Assembly: GCA_013306675.1 (NCBI GenBank)
Contig: JABLUY010000012.1
Location: 186,001-250,000, forward strand
Origin: Thraustochytrium sp. TN22
Lineage: Eukaryota > Sar > Bigyra > Thraustochytrida > Thraustochytriidae
Length of the DNA: 64,000 nucleotides
Direction of reading: 5' to 3'
The notes beneath the pieces are model-generated. The model ran no database searches, was not told the DNA's origin, and was given only the letters and a program-made list of their open reading frames with translations. The translations under genes were made by a program, and so were the position numbers. Shown here piece after piece: positions 31,301 through 44,400 of the stretch. Position 1 is the first letter of the stretch. Each line of letters opens with the position of its first letter.

Positions 31301-34300
31301 GGTGCCCGGACGAGGCGGGCGTCGACGTGCTTATCTCCGCGGCACGGAGGTCGTCGTTGCGCGGGTAGCTGTACAGCACCATGTGCAGGACCGCGAGCGC
31401 CGGCAGGACGGAGCGCAGGGCGTCTGCGTGGTGAGCGGCATCGGCGTTCACGTCGCGACCCAGAAGCGCGTCGCGCAGGCTATCGATGGCGTGCTCCAGA
31501 AGGACCTCGCGGACGGTGCGCCCAAGCTCATCGAGCCCGCAGCCGGACACCGCGGCTTGCGCAGCGTTGACCATACTGAAAACCAAGGCGGCCTGTTGCT
31601 GCGCAAGCGGCGGGCGCTGATGCTGAGGTGCGCTGGCCGTGGACGGAGAGGTTCCCGTTGTGGGCGTTGCTGTGGATTTCGTTGCTGGTGCTGCTGGTGC
31701 TGCTGTGGTTGATGCATCCTTGCCAACAGCGCGCATGCGATCCAGGCTGGCGTGGTAGTTGACTACCGCGCGCAACTCGGTCTCTGCAGCCTCGGAGAGG
31801 CTCGCGTGCGAGAGGGCGAGCTTGAGGAGGAGGTCAAGCGCGCGGATACTAGGCGCTCGGCCGGCGCCGGCCCCCGGCGTTTGGGAGCACTTGCAAACCT
31901 CGCGGAGCACCTGCAGCGCGCTCGGCAAGAGGTCCGGCTCTGGCACCTCGCCAAAGAGGTCCAGGACCTGATTGGTCTGCTCGAGCGACATGGTGGGCAC
32001 AGTCTCCGCGATCATGCGCAAGATCCCATCCGCCAGCTCGCGGTCCGAACCGCGCGTCTCGTCGATGCCGCCCCACAAGTGGACGAGCATCCCGGACGGA
32101 ATCTTGTGCGAGGCGCTGAGAAAGACGAGTAGCTTGGTGGCCCGCTTGGCCATCTCGCTGTGCGCCAAAGGCCCGCGCACGGCGAGCTCGACGACACGCG
32201 CCTCGACAATCCATGCGCACAGCGAAGCTCGCGTCAGCGTCCACGCGACGGGCACCCGCGCGTACTCAAAGTCTCTGCCGGCGTCGGCGCCGTCGGCCCT
32301 GGAACCGGCCGCGGCAGCATCAGCGCTGGAGGTGCGGTGCAGCCGCTTAGCGGGGCGCGGTGGCGTAAAGAAGTTGTCGTTGTTGCCGAGCGCGCCCTTG
32401 TTGCCCTTGGGCGTTGACGGCAACGAGGGGCCCTCGGCCGGCGCGGCAAAGCGCACCTCGGGACCGCCGCCGCCGCCGACGCCGCCGCCGATGGCCGAGG
32501 TCGAGGCCACCGAGGAGAGCATGTCGACAGCGGAGTCGTCCATTGAGAAGCGAGACCGCAGGACCGAGGAGATGAGCTCGCGTGCGCGCTCCTTGTTGTC
32601 GTCCATGGCACCCGCGGCGCCGTCAGCACCGCCCTGCGATGACATGAGCGGGGCCGCCGCGTGCTGGCGGTACTGTAGGCCAGCGTGGTAGACCTCTGCG
32701 TTCATGACGTTGTCCACGAGGCTCGCGACCAGGTCGATGCCGTCGAGACGCTGCATGATGGCCGGGCACTCGAGGCGCTTCCGCGCCAGCTCAAGCGCGA
32801 GGTCCTCCACGAAGGCGGCCGCCTCGCGGCGACCCATGCAGCGGTACCCAACTCGCGCCGCGCGGTCCATGAGGTCAGCGACGGCCGGCTTCGTAAGCTG
32901 GCGCACCTGCGCCATGTCCATGGCCTGGACGCTCGCCATAACCAAGTGGAGCAAGGCCGGTAAGGAGTCGCGAGCGTGGCGGCGTGCGAGCGCCGGTCCA
33001 ACGTGCGCCAGGACAGCGAGTGCTTGGCGGAGCGGGGCCACCTTGCCGGCGAAGCCACGCGCGCATGCAAGAACCGCGTCGATGCCATCGTTCTGGACGA
33101 AGCTGAGCACGCTGGCGACGAAGAAGCTGGACATGTTGGTGTTGCGCGAGAAGCGCATGACGGCGTCGTCATCGTCGGCATCGAGCGAGTCGTAGACCAC
33201 GCTCTCCACGTAGAGTGTATCGACCGCTTTGGATGCGTAGAGCCCGCGGCGGCCGAAGGACTTGGCGTTGAGCGGCGCGATGGCCTCGAGGTCGCCGCGG
33301 ATCACGCAGGCGTCGCAGCTAGGCGGGTGGCCCACGAAGGTGAGGGTGAGGCGGTCGGTCTCGGGGCCCTTGGTGGCTTCTTCCTTGTTGCCACCACCGT
33401 TGGCGTTGGCGTCTGCGTCGTTTGCGACAGCATCTCGGGACTCCACCGACAGGACGATGGCCTGGTACCAGAGCTCGTCCGAGGCGAGGCGCGCGTCGCA
33501 CATGTCGCCCGGGCCAAGTGCCAGGCGCCAGGCGCGCTCCTCGTCCGGCGCCGTGTCCCAGCCAGGCGGCGGGCTGGCCTGCGACGGGTCCTCCGTGTCG
33601 GCGTCGTTGCTGGCAGGCGTCTCCTCATCCTTGACCTCGAGGTCCGCGTCGACCGGATCTGAAGCGGGGTCCGTCGTCTCGGACGAGGCCTCCTTGGCAG
33701 CGGCGGCCTCGGCGGCCGGGCGCGCCTCGGGCCGCGGGTCGTCGTTGAAGGCGCGAAAGATGGACGGATCCTTGGGGAACCACTTGACCTCGAGGACGCA
33801 GGGGTCATCGCCAAGGTCGAGGATTTCGACCTCGACCTCGGTGTTGGTGGGGGAAACCCGGACGACGCGGCAGGGCATCCACCGGGAGAGGAAGTCCGAG
33901 TACACAAAGCCGACATCGCCTTCGTTGAAGGACTCGAGCCAGTCGTCAATCTCGGCGAGCGCGGCGTCGTCCAGTGTCTCGTTGTTGTTGCCGCCCTGCT
34001 GCGCCGGCGCGGCGGCGGCGAGCTGGCGGTCCTGCAGCGCCTTGCGCCACGCTCGGGCCTCTTCGAGTCCATAGGTGGCGAAGAAGTGGTTTTGCGGCCG
34101 CAGCAGCTCCGCGAGAGTGCCCAGCTGTGCCTCTGCCACGGCCGCGTCGGTCTGCACCTTGAGTCGGTCCACGAGTGCGCGCACGAGCGACTGCAAAAAG
34201 CTGTCCACGGTGAAGAGCTGCTCCTCGCGGTAGAATCTCTTCAGCACGGCAGCCGCCATCTGCGGCACGGCCGTTATGTAGAAGAAGGTCTCATGCTCCG

Positions 34301-34727
34301 CAGAGCCCTTGCCGGCGTTGATCCAATCGACCCAGGTCTCGAAGTTCTTGAGCGTCGTGTCGAGCGGGCTCTCGGGCTTGCTCACGGCGCGCGCGAACAG
34401 ACTGCAGTTCTCGGTAAACTTTTTCAGCGTCGGCACATCCTGCGCTTGCTGTTGGTGTTGCTGTTGGTGTTGCTGCTGTTGCTGCTGCTGTTGGTGTTGC
34501 TGTTGCTGCTGCTCATGCTCATGCTGTTGCTGCTGCTGTTGCTGTTGCTGCTGCTCATGCTGCTGCAGCACGTCACCAAAGGCGGGATCCTCCTTGGCCG
34601 GAGCCTCCGCGCGGTCCCCACCGGGCTCCGCCACGTCGCCCGCCCTCGTGACCTTGTTAGCGGCCGCGTCCGCGGCCGCTGCGGTGTCTGTCTTGTGCAT
34701 CATCCCACCGTTCTCGTCGCCCGCCAT
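25362..34727 (-). CDS. Giant ubiquitin C-terminal hydrolase, USP9X/USP24/USP34 class
   Basis: A 3121-aa single exon with ATG at 34727. A polyQ/His tract lies at about 52-96. At about 256-315 a Tudor-like segment reads FNEGDVGFVYSDFLSRWMPC. Long helical repeats follow, with a ubiquitin-like segment at about 1500-1577 (KSTIIVSTKD...LRIFVGGKEV). The peptidase C19 domain spans about 2215-2570. Its Cys box is GLVNLGFICYMNSLVQQFF (Cys near 2225) and its His box is HSGASLNSGHYYSYIRSR (His near 2501), so both catalytic boxes are intact. The C-terminal helical region ends in an acidic tail. Size and domain order match the large USPs (about 2,500-3,500 aa), which deubiquitinate signalling and trafficking substrates. 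The one-to-one orthologue is not resolved. It shares a divergent promoter with ATG16. Confidence 0.88.
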   Translation of the reverse strand: MAGDENGGMMHKTDTAAAADAAANKVTRAGDVAEPGGDRAEAPAKEDPAFGDVLQQHEQQQQQQQQQQHEHEQQQQQHQQQQQQQQHQQQHQQQAQDVPTLKKFTENCSLFARAVSKPESPLDTTLKNFETWVDWINAGKGSAEHETFFYITAVPQMAAAVLKRFYREEQLFTVDSFLQSLVRALVDRLKVQTDAAVAEAQLGTLAELLRPQNHFFATYGLEEARAWRKALQDRQLAAAAPAQQGGNNNETLDDAALAEIDDWLESFNEGDVGFVYSDFLSRWMPCRVVRVSPTNTEVEVEILDLGDDPCVLEVKWFPKDPSIFRAFNDDPRPEARPAAEAAAAKEASSETTDPASDPVDADLEVKDEETPASNDADTEDPSQASPPPGWDTAPDEERAWRLALGPGDMCDARLASDELWYQAIVLSVESRDAVANDADANANGGGNKEEATKGPETDRLTLTFVGHPPSCDACVIRGDLEAIAPLNAKSFGRRGLYASKAVDTLYVESVVYDSLDADDDDAVMRFSRNTNMSSFFVASVLSFVQNDGIDAVLACARGFAGKVAPLRQALAVLAHVGPALARRHARDSLPALLHLVMASVQAMDMAQVRQLTKPAVADLMDRAARVGYRCMGRREAAAFVEDLALELARKRLECPAIMQRLDGIDLVASLVDNVMNAEVYHAGLQYRQHAAAPLMSSQGGADGAAGAMDDNKERARELISSVLRSRFSMDDSAVDMLSSVASTSAIGGGVGGGGGPEVRFAAPAEGPSLPSTPKGNKGALGNNDNFFTPPRPAKRLHRTSSADAAAAGSRADGADAGRDFEYARVPVAWTLTRASLCAWIVEARVVELAVRGPLAHSEMAKRATKLLVFLSASHKIPSGMLVHLWGGIDETRGSDRELADGILRMIAETVPTMSLEQTNQVLDLFGEVPEPDLLPSALQVLREVCKCSQTPGAGAGRAPSIRALDLLLKLALSHASLSEAAETELRAVVNYHASLDRMRAVGKDASTTAAPAAPATKSTATPTTGTSPSTASAPQHQRPPLAQQQAALVFSMVNAAQAAVSGCGLDELGRTVREVLLEHAIDSLRDALLGRDVNADAAHHADALRSVLPALAVLHMVLYSYPRNDDLRAAEISTSTPASSGHLTGRESREDVVDWVMDRHGLIDLCFQGCALPPPAAVAAGSDDPGSGASGAPDALDVLVGLLDFVLVLLSESTHGLSEAQVDLLWDALVGSPRATAETRKACFRFLAISAANRGSGSSAAVPGVELVGLSPATLESAFSRYIGNLDLWRAMEMEAQGEAGAPTAAATTWPEAAFTCLQIFILQLNRTQGHLHWAAPTTAASADAEGHGAVGRRGLRFMPSPQAPEVAADLDAVVVLEPDQLRGEDALWFLALDAQTEETAARAAAMLCRLHLGAALAPEETIGFRAAFVGRCMDRLRAATDEASSGSFAGGARAAIRCLGLVRPLLAFTERPTSILCDILGGEAWALVAPHAAFTVGQSFEVTVSNNFRGTPGHGNKSTIIVSTKDPVWKLREQVANCVELESGERLRIFVGGKEVRLDVGAQLVRDVHGVSPGVTILACEKPPALLASDAALRSSVTGERAAATEDDLPEVTRPDPALAAGVHAPGASLARQKLQALPCVILASNQDYSELLFRLLDACALASGPEAVDADRETANALAADVWRLLQALPSNTGFKRADRLLEELRLEAGSLFKLLYVVELVEAFFAPEDKETAAVASRFVEMGGLRLVMDRLVEVTTRGPSELESLPVFGFRAAQLLSLIAKLVRLAFFVTAARVEAEETREAASAATTAARRQVLFGVLPRMTAVTRLQREMDLSGVALVDVETAFPFGRAAARTETGAPPDDTPEVRALLYAVKLFGSAVGPAEAEAAARAAAAALRSFVLKPFSPSTRGGSGAESALLPQAKASLLTLCAFGVGTWALTAADTTADEDLLAFLQGGVACGSGPIATLTRFAFRNAVEQLAVQEARFAARALRALPRVTPPAEPAAACEQYFELFRQLLALRGASAAEAAAEAAAPRAEDDDFLVPLFESVQLALASSSRREDDRLLQGYFQLLELGMGQASMQEAREVVELLLDSCLPQLEDAGGGAAEDGPALASKAVRQGAFRAVAEAVLVHPELWPAVVGPRVRATTAIGLGDLYAYQMLKKGAPMHGPHLPGGGSSSAETAVVSEEAVQSAACWSVEVGSDRRAPCGFVGLVNLGFICYMNSLVQQFFNIPRLRYGILRARLPQPGGDDGARVTEAQREVLSELQRMMGALDLSVKQAYNPRGWCQAFKDEQGQPVNLFEQQDAHEFFNSLCDRVDEMLQQAGSRKLISEAIGVSIANQLICVDGSVQEALQRENPSVREYCLTQELGDGVTSLHDSLRKFVAGEVINDYSWEERDNAKLRTLKRQCIADLSDVVFVHLKRFRLNWATFMTEKINSRFEFPVEIDFFPYTKEGLEWAGDANDEARYGERGKAYYQYALAGVVVHSGASLNSGHYYSYIRSRFGAEEGRWFEFNDQIVRPFDLNTLEESTFGGGSRSSSYGAEIPSVSNAYMLVYERQTRVQDEADFVGPEVAAYVTRGAAVPQEAKLEAMPPGLADAFLRENRVMRAVQRVMDPGVALLFKLVALAERRPMPDPSFVVDGSLYAVNTLARSVNGREHLQDLFVGMQRLLVGNVVAARGCLEAMTEASATQNLLQDLLLQQVSAAVREGAGAFLGLLLAEAAGGTDAGAGEDTWPGLAPLLEQLVCGPLRSGLVRARTTVHGPWWTVLRAAARHFVEARAFLVDQAIVAHALDIFMGRASLLRGVWAEYAELGPEPSAEHAQAVCGSLEADWAPVFGLVCELCEGGEAINDAPGWALLQSPDVLEQTLLYLHRFAQCHGAPLSPRATPAETIGTIYAHVCRRAPDTSAVVYDAVLRHIGGAASAALPLFFAILERLLAAEKNPAAAERALRNPLTEIAMAHASDLQYLCEFARLVLALFLEQPVPFFPLPEDPAEREEAVLVPWLAGTVQSLTARVSPAALPTSPEIAAETPEVVSAESQQAPGMGTEGDEPVLPQEDVELLATMYEDFVELLAAANASLGGQQDENDDEDDDLPTRGLGDHETGGSDSAEL
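34440..34566. repeat. PolyQ-encoding CAG/CAA tract in the deubiquitinase gene
   Basis: On the minus strand this encodes alternating glutamine runs with scattered His and Glu. CAG and CAA codons are mixed, which tends to slow expansion compared with a pure CAG tract. Confidence 0.8.
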
Positions 34728-35284
34728 GGCGCCCGGGCCGGCCGCCTAGCGCCGCGCCGGCCGCGCGCGGTTGCGCGCGCGCCCCCTCGCCCTCGTCCTC
34801 CGCCCGCGCGTGCGGTCCCTGCGCTCCCGGGCGTCGGATCTGCGCCGCCGCGACAGCTTGGACGCGGCGCCCAACTTGCGCCGCGCGATGCCGCGCAGCG
34901 TTGACGGCGATGGCCGGGTCCCGGAAGCCGCGGCCGGAACGCGCCGCGCCGCGCCGCGCCGCGTCGCGCCGCGCCGCGCGCGAGCCCGCTGCGCCGCGCG
35001 CCGAGCCGGCGCCCGCGCTCCGCGCCTGGCCCCGCTCCGCGCCGCGCCGCCCGCGCCGCGCCGCGCTGCGCCGCGCTGCGCCGCGCCGCGCGCCGCGCCG
35101 CGCCGCGTTTGAATTTTGAAATCCCATTCTGACGAGACTCTCCTCGTCTCGTCTCCTCGCGCCTTCTCTCCGCATCCACGCCGCCAGAGCGCGCCAGAGC
35201 GCGCGCCGCGGCGGCGGAGGACCGCGCGGGCGGGCGCGCCCGGCGCCAGACGGCCAGCGGCGCGGGCCGCGCGCGCGCGGCGGC
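34728..35284. promoter_or_regulatory. Divergent promoter region between the deubiquitinase and ATG16
   Basis: 557 bp separate the two divergent ATGs. The sequence is extremely CpG-rich, with long CGCGCCG-type runs (about 34940-35105). There is one short AT-richer dip near 35108-35125. No TATA box was recognised. Shared promoter use is inferred from orientation only. Confidence 0.45.
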
Positions 35285-37251
35285 ATGGGCGCGGCGGCGG
35301 ACCTGGAGCGCGAGCTGCTGCGGCTGCTGGCCGAGCGCGACGCGCGCCAGACGGCCGGCTTCGAGGAGCTCGCGCTCGTCTTCGCCGGCCAGCAGGAGCA
35401 GGTGGGTTCCAGCGCGGGCGCGGGCGCGGGCGCGGGCGCGGACGGCGGCGGACGGGGAGGAGAGGGAGGGGGGCGGGAAGACTCGCTGGCGGGCTGGCTG
35501 ACGGACTCGCTTGCGGACACGCACGTGCACAGCTCGACCGGCTGAGCGCGAGGGAGAACGGCCGGAGGGACGGGCCGCACCAGCCGCAACCGCAGCACCA
35601 GCACGAGCTCGAGCAAGATCAAGGGCAGGCGCCGTCGACCGTGCACGAGGAGCAGGAGAAGGAGCAGCAGCAGCAGAAGCAGCAGCAGCAACAACAAGAA
35701 CGACAGCAGCAGGAAGGCCAGGCGGGCGCCAAAGAGGAGGCGCAGCAGCAGCAGCAGCAGCAGCAGAAGCAGCCGCACGGCTCACAGCAGCATGTCGCAC
35801 CGAACGCAGGAGACTCGACCCTGGAATTGCGACGCGAGCTGCTGCGCGTCCGGACGGCGTGCGATGTGGCGCGCGCGAGCCTGACCGAGGCGCGTGAACG
35901 GCTGCGCGTGGAGCGCGGCCAACGGTCGCGCGTGGAGAAAGACCTTGAGGAGACGCGCGCCCTGCTGCAGGCCACGCAGGCCGAGCTGCGCGCCCTTCGC
36001 GAGCAGCATAAACGCACGGAAGAAAAGTACCTCGAGGTCTCGTCGCGCAATCACGACCTGGAGACGCGCATCGTAGAGGAGAAGCTCAAGGTGGCGGAGA
36101 CTCTCAACGCCATGAACGAGATGATCCAGGACCGCCAACAACATCCGGCGGGGGCTGCGGGCGCGACCGGCAAGACCGTGCTCACCGGGGCCGATGTGCA
36201 GGCGAGCGCGCAGGCACAGGAGGCCGAGGGGGCGGAGGCGCCAGCCGCTGAGGCGACGACGCAGTCGGTCCAGGCGTGGACCAGCAACGTTGGCGTGCAG
36301 CTGCCATCGGAGTGGCGCATCGTGTCAGAGACTTCGGGCGTGAGTGTGGTCTCGCTCGCGTACAACGACGAGGGCACGGCGCTGGTAGCTGGCGGCAGCG
36401 ACGGCGTCTTGCGCGTTTGGTCGCCGCACTTTTACACGGAGCTCGCGCGCGCCGAGTCTGTACGGCAGCCCATCTTGAGCGTCGACATGAAGGGGCGCTT
36501 CGTGCTGGGTACCTGCGACCGGTCCTGCTACCTTTGGAAGGTGGACGCCTCGGCCTCTTCCGCCTCGCAGCCCGTCATTCATCACCGGCTTTCGGGCGGC
36601 CACACCGGCTCGGTGGTGGCAGGCAAGCTCACGCCGGACTGCCGCTACGCGGCCACGGGTGGTCGCAAGATCAAGCTCTGGGACGTGGCGTCCGGTAACG
36701 TGGTGCGCACGATCGACTGTATGTCCAAGTGCCTCGCGCTGGATGTGAACGAGGCCGGCACGCTGTTGGCCTCCGGCCACGCGGACAAGGGCGTGCGCCT
36801 GTGGGACCTGCGGACCGGCCAGCGCGCCGGCTTTGTGCCGGCCCTGCACACCAACCCACTCACCTCCGTGAGCTTCTCCAAGCTCGGTAATGTGCTGGTC
36901 ACGGCCGCCATGGACAACCGGCTGGCGGTCGTGGACCTCTCCAAGTTGGGAGTGGACGACGACGCCAAGCCGCGCTATTTGGGGGACCGCGACTTCCGCG
37001 CAAACCAGTGGTGGTGCCGGGCTTGTGTCAGCCCTGGACTCTACAAGTCCGGGTCCATGCTTGCGGCGGCCGGGTCCAAGGCCGGCAGCCTCTTCATCTG
37101 GGACGTGGATGCCGGGACGAGAATCTACGCCGAGCAGGCGCACGCGCAGCCCATAACGTGCGTTGCCTGGAGCCCCACCGGCTCGCAGCTCGCCTCCGTC
37201 GACGCGGGCGGTGCCATCATCTGCTGGAATGCTACCTCCCGGGCCGGCTAG
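35285..37251 (+). CDS. ATG16: Autophagy protein ATG16 (ATG5-binding helix, coiled coil, WD40), two exons
   Basis: Exon 1 is 35285-35401 and exon 2 is 35533-37251, giving 611 aa. Exon 1 encodes the ATG16 N-terminus: LERELLRLLAERDARQ then FEELAL, matching the ATG5-binding helix and FEE motif of ATG16L1. Exon 2 begins LDRLSAREN in frame. It continues with a Gln/Glu-rich stretch and a coiled coil (about 150-240; LELRRELLRVRTACDVAR through NHDLETRIVEEK). A C-terminal WD40 propeller (about 291-608) has repeats ending LRVWS, IKLWDV, VRLWDL, LFIWDV and IICWN. With ATG5-ATG12, ATG16 directs ATG8 lipidation on phagophores. A single-exon model would put about 139 spurious Arg/Ala-rich codons at the N-terminus. 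The WD40 region makes it ATG16L-type and unlike short fungal Atg16. Confidence 0.88.
35402..35532 (+). other. 131-bp intron in ATG16
   Basis: It begins GTGGGT and ends CACAG, is phase 0, and separates the FEEL helix exon from the coiled-coil exon. It contains GCGGGC repeats. The intron stays open in the exon 2 frame, so open-frame length alone would miss it. Confidence 0.75.
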
Positions 37252-37339
37252 GAGGAGAAGACTCGGATTCGGAAGGGTAGTAAGCGCTCTGTGGAGAACG
37301 GAACAGAGGAAGGCAGTTCCGATGAACGAGAGAGAGAGC

Positions 37340-37525
37340 TTGTTTTCGCCTCGAGGGCCGGCCCGTGTCGGCCCTCCCGTTCTGCTCGGCCAGCACCTGC
37401 TGGAACTCTCGCACGAGCTTGTCCTCGTACTGTGTGCGCTCGTCGTGGTTGGCCAGCGCCAGCTCCTGCTTCTCCTTGGCAGTCGGAACCTGGTCATTCT
37501 TGCGCAGACGGAGGCCCGGACATCA
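37340..37525 (-). pseudogene. Truncated duplicate of the NKAP 3' end
   Basis: This stretch repeats, in the same orientation, the 3' coding end of the NKAP gene that starts about 130 bp away. The frame is still open over about 55 codons. LRLRKNDQVPTAKEKQELA corresponds to [19 protein letters not shown], and EDKLVREFQQVLAEQ to [15 protein letters not shown]. It has no start codon or upstream domain, and the natural stop region is lost. It lies in the convergent space 3' of ATG16. It is best read as a partial tandem duplication of some age. Confidence 0.75.
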
Positions 37526-37646
37526 TGATCACATGGCCAAATACACAACGCGTAGTAAATGGCGATCTCTTCAAATCCACCAACAGAGAAAATTTGCTTT
37601 TGAGCTGAGAAAAAGGGGCAGAACATAATTCGACAAACAAGAGAGA

Positions 37647-40776
<3,130 letters not shown>

Positions 40777-40950
40777 GCCTCGCGCCGCCTGGCGGCCGTG
40801 GTCTCGCGCTTTGGCTTTAGGCTCCGACGCCGGCTTGGCTTGGCCTCGGCGGTGCCGGGCCGAGGTCCACCTTGACCAACCGGCGCTGCGTGCGGCGGCC
40901 GCAGTGGCGCGGCCGCGGCTGCCGCGGCGGCGTTGCCAACGTTGTTGCAT

Positions 40951-41494
40951 CGCTTCGAGGGCGCGCGCGGCGGGCAAGAGACTGCCAGCGTCAGCGCAGC
41001 ATCATGAGCAGCGCGGCGTCAGCGCAGCATCATGAGCAGCGCGGCGTCAGTGCAGCGTCGGCATGTGGTCGCTACGCGGCGCGCGCCCACCCCAATTCTT
41101 CAGTCTCTCGAAAGTCTCTCTCAACCTTCGATGCGAGATGGCTCGCACACGGAGCTCGCAAGCCGCTCAAGCCGCTCGCTGCCTTTCACGTTCTCAGGTT
41201 TAGATCGTGACCGCCGCCGATGATTTCGATCGACTTGGAGCTGCCTTGTTGGCTGTGAACGGCTCGCGGCGCGTTAGAAAAGAGTGTGCACTGTCCGCGG
41301 TTCGAAGTTCGAGGTTCGCCTTTTTTTAGCATCATCATCGGCATCATCGGGTCCGGAGGCTCGAACGAAGCTAGAGTCGAGGCGCTGCGCGCGGCGCTGC
41401 GCGCAACGTCGCGGCACGGCGCTGTGCGCTGCGCGCGCGCGGCGCTCGGCGCTCGGCACGGCCTGGCGCTGTTTTGGTGGGGCACGCCGCCGCC
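40951..41494. other. Intergenic region upstream of the EF-hand/WD40 gene
   Basis: It contains a 28-bp tandem repeat (40988-41056) and no gene. It separates two divergent genes, so both promoters should lie here. A GCCGCCGCCATGG context marks the plus-strand start. Confidence 0.5.
40988..41056. repeat. 28-bp tandem repeat, about 2.4 copies
   Basis: The unit begins TCAGCGCAGCATCATGAGCA. Copies start near 40991, 41019 and 41047, and the third is partial and diverged. Confidence 0.8.
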
Positions 41495-44400
41495 ATGGAG
41501 GAGCTGGCGAACCTGCCGGCGGAGGAGCTGGAGAACCTGCGGCAGCGGTTCTTGGCCAACGGGGATGAGGGTCTGAACCTGGAGCAGTTCGTGAAGGTGA
41601 TCCTGGAGTTCCTCAAGCGAAACAACGACCGGAGCGACGAGGGCGACGAGCGCGATGACCACGAGCTGGTCTCCTCCATGTGCGAGACGTTCGAGGAGAT
41701 CGATCGCAACGGCAATGGCAACGTGGAGTGGGCGGAGCTGACCTCGTTCTGGGTGGACAAAGGGTTCGTGGCGACGCGGCGCTTCGTGGAGCCCCTGCGC
41801 TTCCGATACCAGGAGGACATGCAGTTCCGGGACAGGTACAGTCGCGGATCACGCATCAATCGACTCAAGTTTCTCCCGTCCCTGGGGAAGATTGCAAGCT
41901 TCGAGAAGGAGAGCCTTAAGCTCAAGATCTTCGACGCGCAGCTGCGGCCTTGCGGCGAGGCGGACGTGGGTGAGGCGCTTCGAAGGCTCCGCGACGGTGG
42001 TCGACGCAAGGACGAGCTGCGCGACTGCGTGGTGGTGCCACGACGCAACATCCTGGTCATCCTCTCGTCAGACCTGAGCCTCACATTCTGGGACGCAGCG
42101 TCGCTGCGATTTAACCAGTACGCCTTCAGCAAGACGCCTCAGACGTGCATGGCATACTCCAATGCGACCAACAAGGTGTACACCGCAGGAAGCAGCAGCC
42201 GCATCCAGGTATGGGCACCGGAAAAGGGTATTCGGGTCGACAGCATTCAGACACGGCATCGAGAGCCCATCTCAGACATGCTCATCGTGGGCAAAGCCGT
42301 GGTGACGTGTTCCCTGGACCGCACAATCCAGATCCACGAGGTGCCCTCGGGGCGGCACCGGGCCACGCTGCGCGGCCACAAGCTGAGCGTAAAGCAGATG
42401 GTGTACTCGGAGCGGCAGGCGATCCTCCTGACGGCGGGCATGGAGCCCGACGTGCTGGGGTGGGACCTCGTGCTGCACAAACAAGTGGTGCGCCTCACCG
42501 GCCACCGCGCCACCATCATTGGTGTGCAGCTTCTGGTGGGCAAGGCGCCCGGCAAGCTGGACCGTGCCATCACTGTAGACGCCATGGGCAACTTCCGCAT
42601 CTGGGACTTCCAGCGCTCGCACACCGGGCTCGCGGTCTGTCTGCAGGTGTTCCAGCGCAAGATCCGCAATTTCCACGGCAAGTCCAAGGACCGTGGCTCG
42701 CGCGAGGGGCAAAAGCCGCTGCTGTCGGGCCAGCAGCGGTGGACGCTGGACGACTTCCAGCCGAGCGCATTTTGTGTGACGGAACCCTCTTGCGACGTGA
42801 TCGCCGCAACGTCCAAAATGTGCCGCTTCACCTCAGGCGGGCACAAGAACATGGACAATCTGCCCAATGGCGCGTTGTACAACTCGGTCTCGCTCTCGTT
42901 TATCACCATCACGGGCAACGACGTGCAGATTTGGGACGGCCGCACGGGCCACGTGGCTGAGGACATGTTCAACATCGACCCGTCAGAGCTCACCACCCTG
43001 CTTCTGGACGACCGCGAACGCAAGTTCATCGTCGGCACGGCCTCGGGCCAGGTCAGCGTCCACAGCTACATGAACGGCGTCAAGATGAAGGCTACAGAAT
43101 TCGCGCACGCCGCCGACGTGACCGGCGTGGCGTACGTGGGACGCGAGAAGATCCTCATCAGCGTGGCGCGCGACAGGGCCATTCTCGTGCACGACGAGTG
43201 GCCCGAGGACGAGTGCGCGCCCTTCTTGCGCAGCACGTCCTCGGCGCACGAGGCCGATATAACCTGCGTGGCATACTCGGAGCCCTTCTCGCTCATCGCG
43301 ACCGGGTCGGCCGATTCCACGGTGGCGCTCTGGAACTTTGAGTTTCTCAAGATTGAGACACTTCTGCATGGTCACTCCGCCGACATCGTCGCACTCTCCT
43401 TCGTGGGCAGCTACCCTATTCTCGTCTCCGGCGACGCGGCCGGGGTCGTGCTCATCTCGCTCATCCACCCATCCTCCGCCAAAGGTCGCTGTCTGCACCG
43501 CTTCGAGAACTGGAACGACATCGAGGCCTTTGGCAGCGGCTACTTTTACGACGGCTCCGAGGCGTCCAAGCGCCAGCGCATCGCCGTCACCGCGCTCGCC
43601 GTGCACCAAGAGAGCGCTACGGGCCGCTGGCTCCTCGTGCTGGGCGACGAGCTCGGTGTCGTCAAGTCGCTCGATCTCTCCGCCTTTCTACGCGCCCATG
43701 GCCTGCAGGAGCGACCAGAGAGCACCTTTCCGCACCGCCGCACGGGCTACAACGCGCGCCGCCGACTGCGTCGCGACTTCGGCTTTGCGCTCGACCACCA
43801 GGGCCACCAGCAGCGAGAGCTGGCACGCGCCGAGGTCGCCGCAGCATCCTCGGCTAGCGATCTTCTGCCGCAGCTCGCCGCCTTCAAGGCGCATTCGGGG
43901 GGGATCAACTCGATCCACATTGTAGATGCACCGCTCTGCGTGCTCACATCCTCGCTCGACCGTTCCGTCAAGCTGCACGCTTTGCAGGAGCAAACGCAGG
44001 AGCCGGAGACCAACGATGGCACCGGCTCGCAGCAGGACGGCCTCATGGGCATGCTCAACATGAGCGATGAGGATAAAGAGGCCATTATCAACGGTGAGAA
44101 GCCCTCGCCGCCATGGCTCTTCGACGTGGAGCCCTCCGTGCGCCGCCTTGAGACCTGCCGCAACGAGCAGGCCGCTGTCGTGTTGGAGCAGCTCGAGGCT
44201 TCTCGCGCCGCCGACCTGGCCAGAGCGCTTGCCGCGGATGCGCAAGGCCAGCGGCAGAAGCGCTTTGCGCTCGCCCGGGCGCGTCTCTCCGTCATCCAGT
44301 CCAAGGACCGTGCCCTGCAGACGATGGCGAGTCGGGCCGGCTCGCCTGAACCCAGCGGTCGCCCTTCGGTAATGGGCTCGGTGACGAGCCCCGCGACGGG

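Noticed and set aside
34440-34566. CRISPR-like or satellite array
   Set aside because: The periodicity is trinucleotide and in frame, and it encodes polyQ. No spacer-repeat pattern exists anywhere in the window.
36325-37626. 433-codon minus-strand open frame over ATG16
   Set aside because: Its body is antisense to clear WD40 coding. Only the small NKAP-like block at 37340-37525 is meaningful, and that block is in another frame.
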